A DNA stretch of 64,000 nt from Leishmania mexicana MHOM/GT/2001/U1103 (lineage: Eukaryota > Euglenozoa > Kinetoplastea > Trypanosomatida > Trypanosomatidae). The translations under genes were made by a program, and so were the position numbers. Below the pieces are notes generated by a model. That model was not told the DNA's origin and made no database searches. It saw only the letters and a program-made list of their open reading frames with translations. Shown here piece after piece: positions 62,490-64,000 of the stretch (its first letter is position 1; every line of letters begins with the position of its first letter). The stretch lies in NCBI RefSeq assembly GCF_000234665.1, contig NC_018331.1:806001-870000 (forward strand), in the 5' to 3' direction.

Positions 62490-64000
62490 TTGGGGCCTCG
62501 GAGTAGGAAGAAAGAGGCAGCGGTGGGGATAGCAGCAGCAGGAACATACACCTACGATGCCGACGCCTTCATCAGCCCCTGGCAAATATTTAAAAAAAAA
62601 AGCACACGCGGCTGATCACTATGAGTTGCCCGCACCGGAGGCAGAGCGTCAGAGGTGTCGGTGATAAGAAGACGCGGGAAGATGCCGCTGCTGAGCCATA
62701 GAGCACGAGCGATTGGGGGATGGGTAGAAGAAGTGAAGCAACGGCGCCCGTGGCTCAACACCATGCATCACCGTAAAATGCAGAAGACAGAGCAAGCCAC
62801 GGTGCACGCCGACACAACCCTGAGAGAGAGAGAGAGAGACAGGGAGGGAAAGGTAGGCGAAAAGACGCGCACGAAAGAAGTCCGCAAACGAGCCTCCCGC
62901 GACACCCACAGGCCACAATGAAGGCAGACGGTTTCCTTTTTTCGTTCAGCGCGTCCATTCGCCGCCGTGGAGCATGCGCCCAGCCACACCCACACACGCT
63001 GACCCCCGGCCCGGCCACACAGGCCCATCATCGCACGGCACCAGGCACCGGGAGACACACGCCCTGCAGCAGTGCGCCGCCACCGACTGCACCCCTCCCC
63101 GCGGGGTCGCATGAAGGCCCCCCACCAGCAGCCAGCGAGCGCCGGGCGGGGCACCCGCGAGTCGCGCTGGGCTCCCCCGTGGGGTGGGCACATGACCCTG
63201 TCACCACCAGAAGCGGTGCCGCATTTCGCAGGGGGCAGGGGGTGGGGGGCTGCCCGACTTTCGACACAGAGTGGGGGAGGGGGGAGGTACGGGACCGCGA
63301 GACGCCACGCACGGAGGCGAATGGCCCCTCCTCCTCCCCCCATCCCCTTCCGTCATCCGGGCGAGGGAGAGACGGGCATACACACAACATATGAAGATCA
63401 GCGAAATTGCAAGATAGCAGAGGCGGGGAAGACGAGAGGTGCGCTACAAAGGGAATCACACGTCAGGCCCATTATCAGCGTCACAGTGCTAGGAGAGAGA
63501 GAAGGCCGCAGCACACCAACGACGGGAGAAGGTTGAGGGGGTCAAAGACAGCTGGAGACAAGGGGAAGCCGAGAGGCGGCGGCAGTCCCCCCCCCTCTCG
63601 CTCTCCTCGTACTCGAGATGGGAGAGTGCTGGAGGAGCTTGTCGAACGAGGGGTAGATGATAAGGAAAGAGAGGTTCAGGAGTGACCACAACTGTAGAGT
63701 GACAGAGAGAGGGTGCGAAAGCATGTCATTGTCCGCAGCGCGCGAGTGAGTGGCATTGCCTTGCCCCTCCCCCCCCCAAAAAAAAAAAAAATCGCACCCC
63801 CTTTCTTCCTAAGCTCAGCTGCGTCAGTCAACCTCCCTGTGAAGGCAAAGGTACTTGTGTAGGGATGCGTCCGTGCACAGCAGCCTCGCAGCCACACGTA
63901 GCAGGGGAAAGGAGTCGAGCTGTGGTTGAGCGCAATGATGCGCTGCCGCTGGAGTCGTCTGTGTTCATGTGCGTACATGCGAGGGCACAATGGAAGGTCA
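62490..64000. other. Spacer at right edge with SIDER2-like copy C
   Basis: Contains a SIDER2-like copy at 62947-63317, GA-rich tracts and a poly-A run at 63778-63791. No gene recognised. The gene to the right lies outside the window; this region should hold its 3' UTR and the 5' region of the OCRE-containing gene. Confidence 0.5.
62947..63317. mobile_element. SIDER2-like element, copy C
   Basis: The same core as copies A and B, with a few substitutions, in unrelated flanks. It probably lies in the 3' UTR of the gene just beyond 64000. Confidence 0.7.

Overview
The window looks like nuclear chromosomal DNA of a trypanosomatid, most probably a Leishmania species. It is GC-rich, and the supported protein genes are intron-free and all on the minus strand, as in one polycistronic transcription unit read from right to left. 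Long spacers full of (GT/CA)n, (TA)n, GA-rich and homopolymer tracts separate them, and a dispersed element that I recognise as SIDER2-like recurs. The gene set (CRK9-type kinase, SmB, SPB1-type methyltransferase, D-lactate dehydrogenase-like protein, BCAT array, ribonucleotide reductase small chain) fits my recollection of Leishmania chromosome 27. That placement is from memory and was not searched.

Layout in transcription order (right to left). 64.0-57.7 kb: a four-TM membrane protein with a C-terminal OCRE-like aromatic repeat, then an unrecognised basic protein. 56.8-51.6 kb: ribonucleotide reductase R2, then a TEX261/SVP26-family membrane protein. 50.5-35 kb: an amplified region with three branched-chain aminotransferase genes. 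Two of them lie in a 7,905-bp direct tandem repeat that also carries a D-lactate dehydrogenase-like gene; the second dehydrogenase copy is broken by a 100-N assembly gap. 34.6-25.3 kb: a ubiquitin-like/coiled-coil protein, UNC119, and a TBC Rab-GAP. 24.2-17.2 kb: an SPB1/FTSJ3-type rRNA methyltransferase, the spliceosomal SmB protein, and a likely IFT43. 16.0-3.0 kb: a giant AK7-like protein with a Dpy-30 motif, the CRK9-type cyclin-dependent kinase, an unrecognised basic protein, and a second four-TM protein.

The genes do not form one pathway, as expected for a trypanosomatid unit where regulation is mostly post-transcriptional. Two themes stand out. One is flagellar biology (AK7-like, IFT43-like, UNC119). 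The other is RNA production and processing (CRK9, SmB, SPB1-like). No tRNA, rRNA, snRNA, CRISPR or intact mobile element was recognised.

The most interesting observations are: the BCAT/dehydrogenase amplification, whose third BCAT copy keeps only a compact cassette and has a different 3' end; a perfect 22-bp hairpin at 16315-16362; a degenerate P-loop in the AK7-like protein; an OCRE-like repeat on a membrane protein; and a nearly identical 516-bp repeat at 1969-2484 and 29987-30502.
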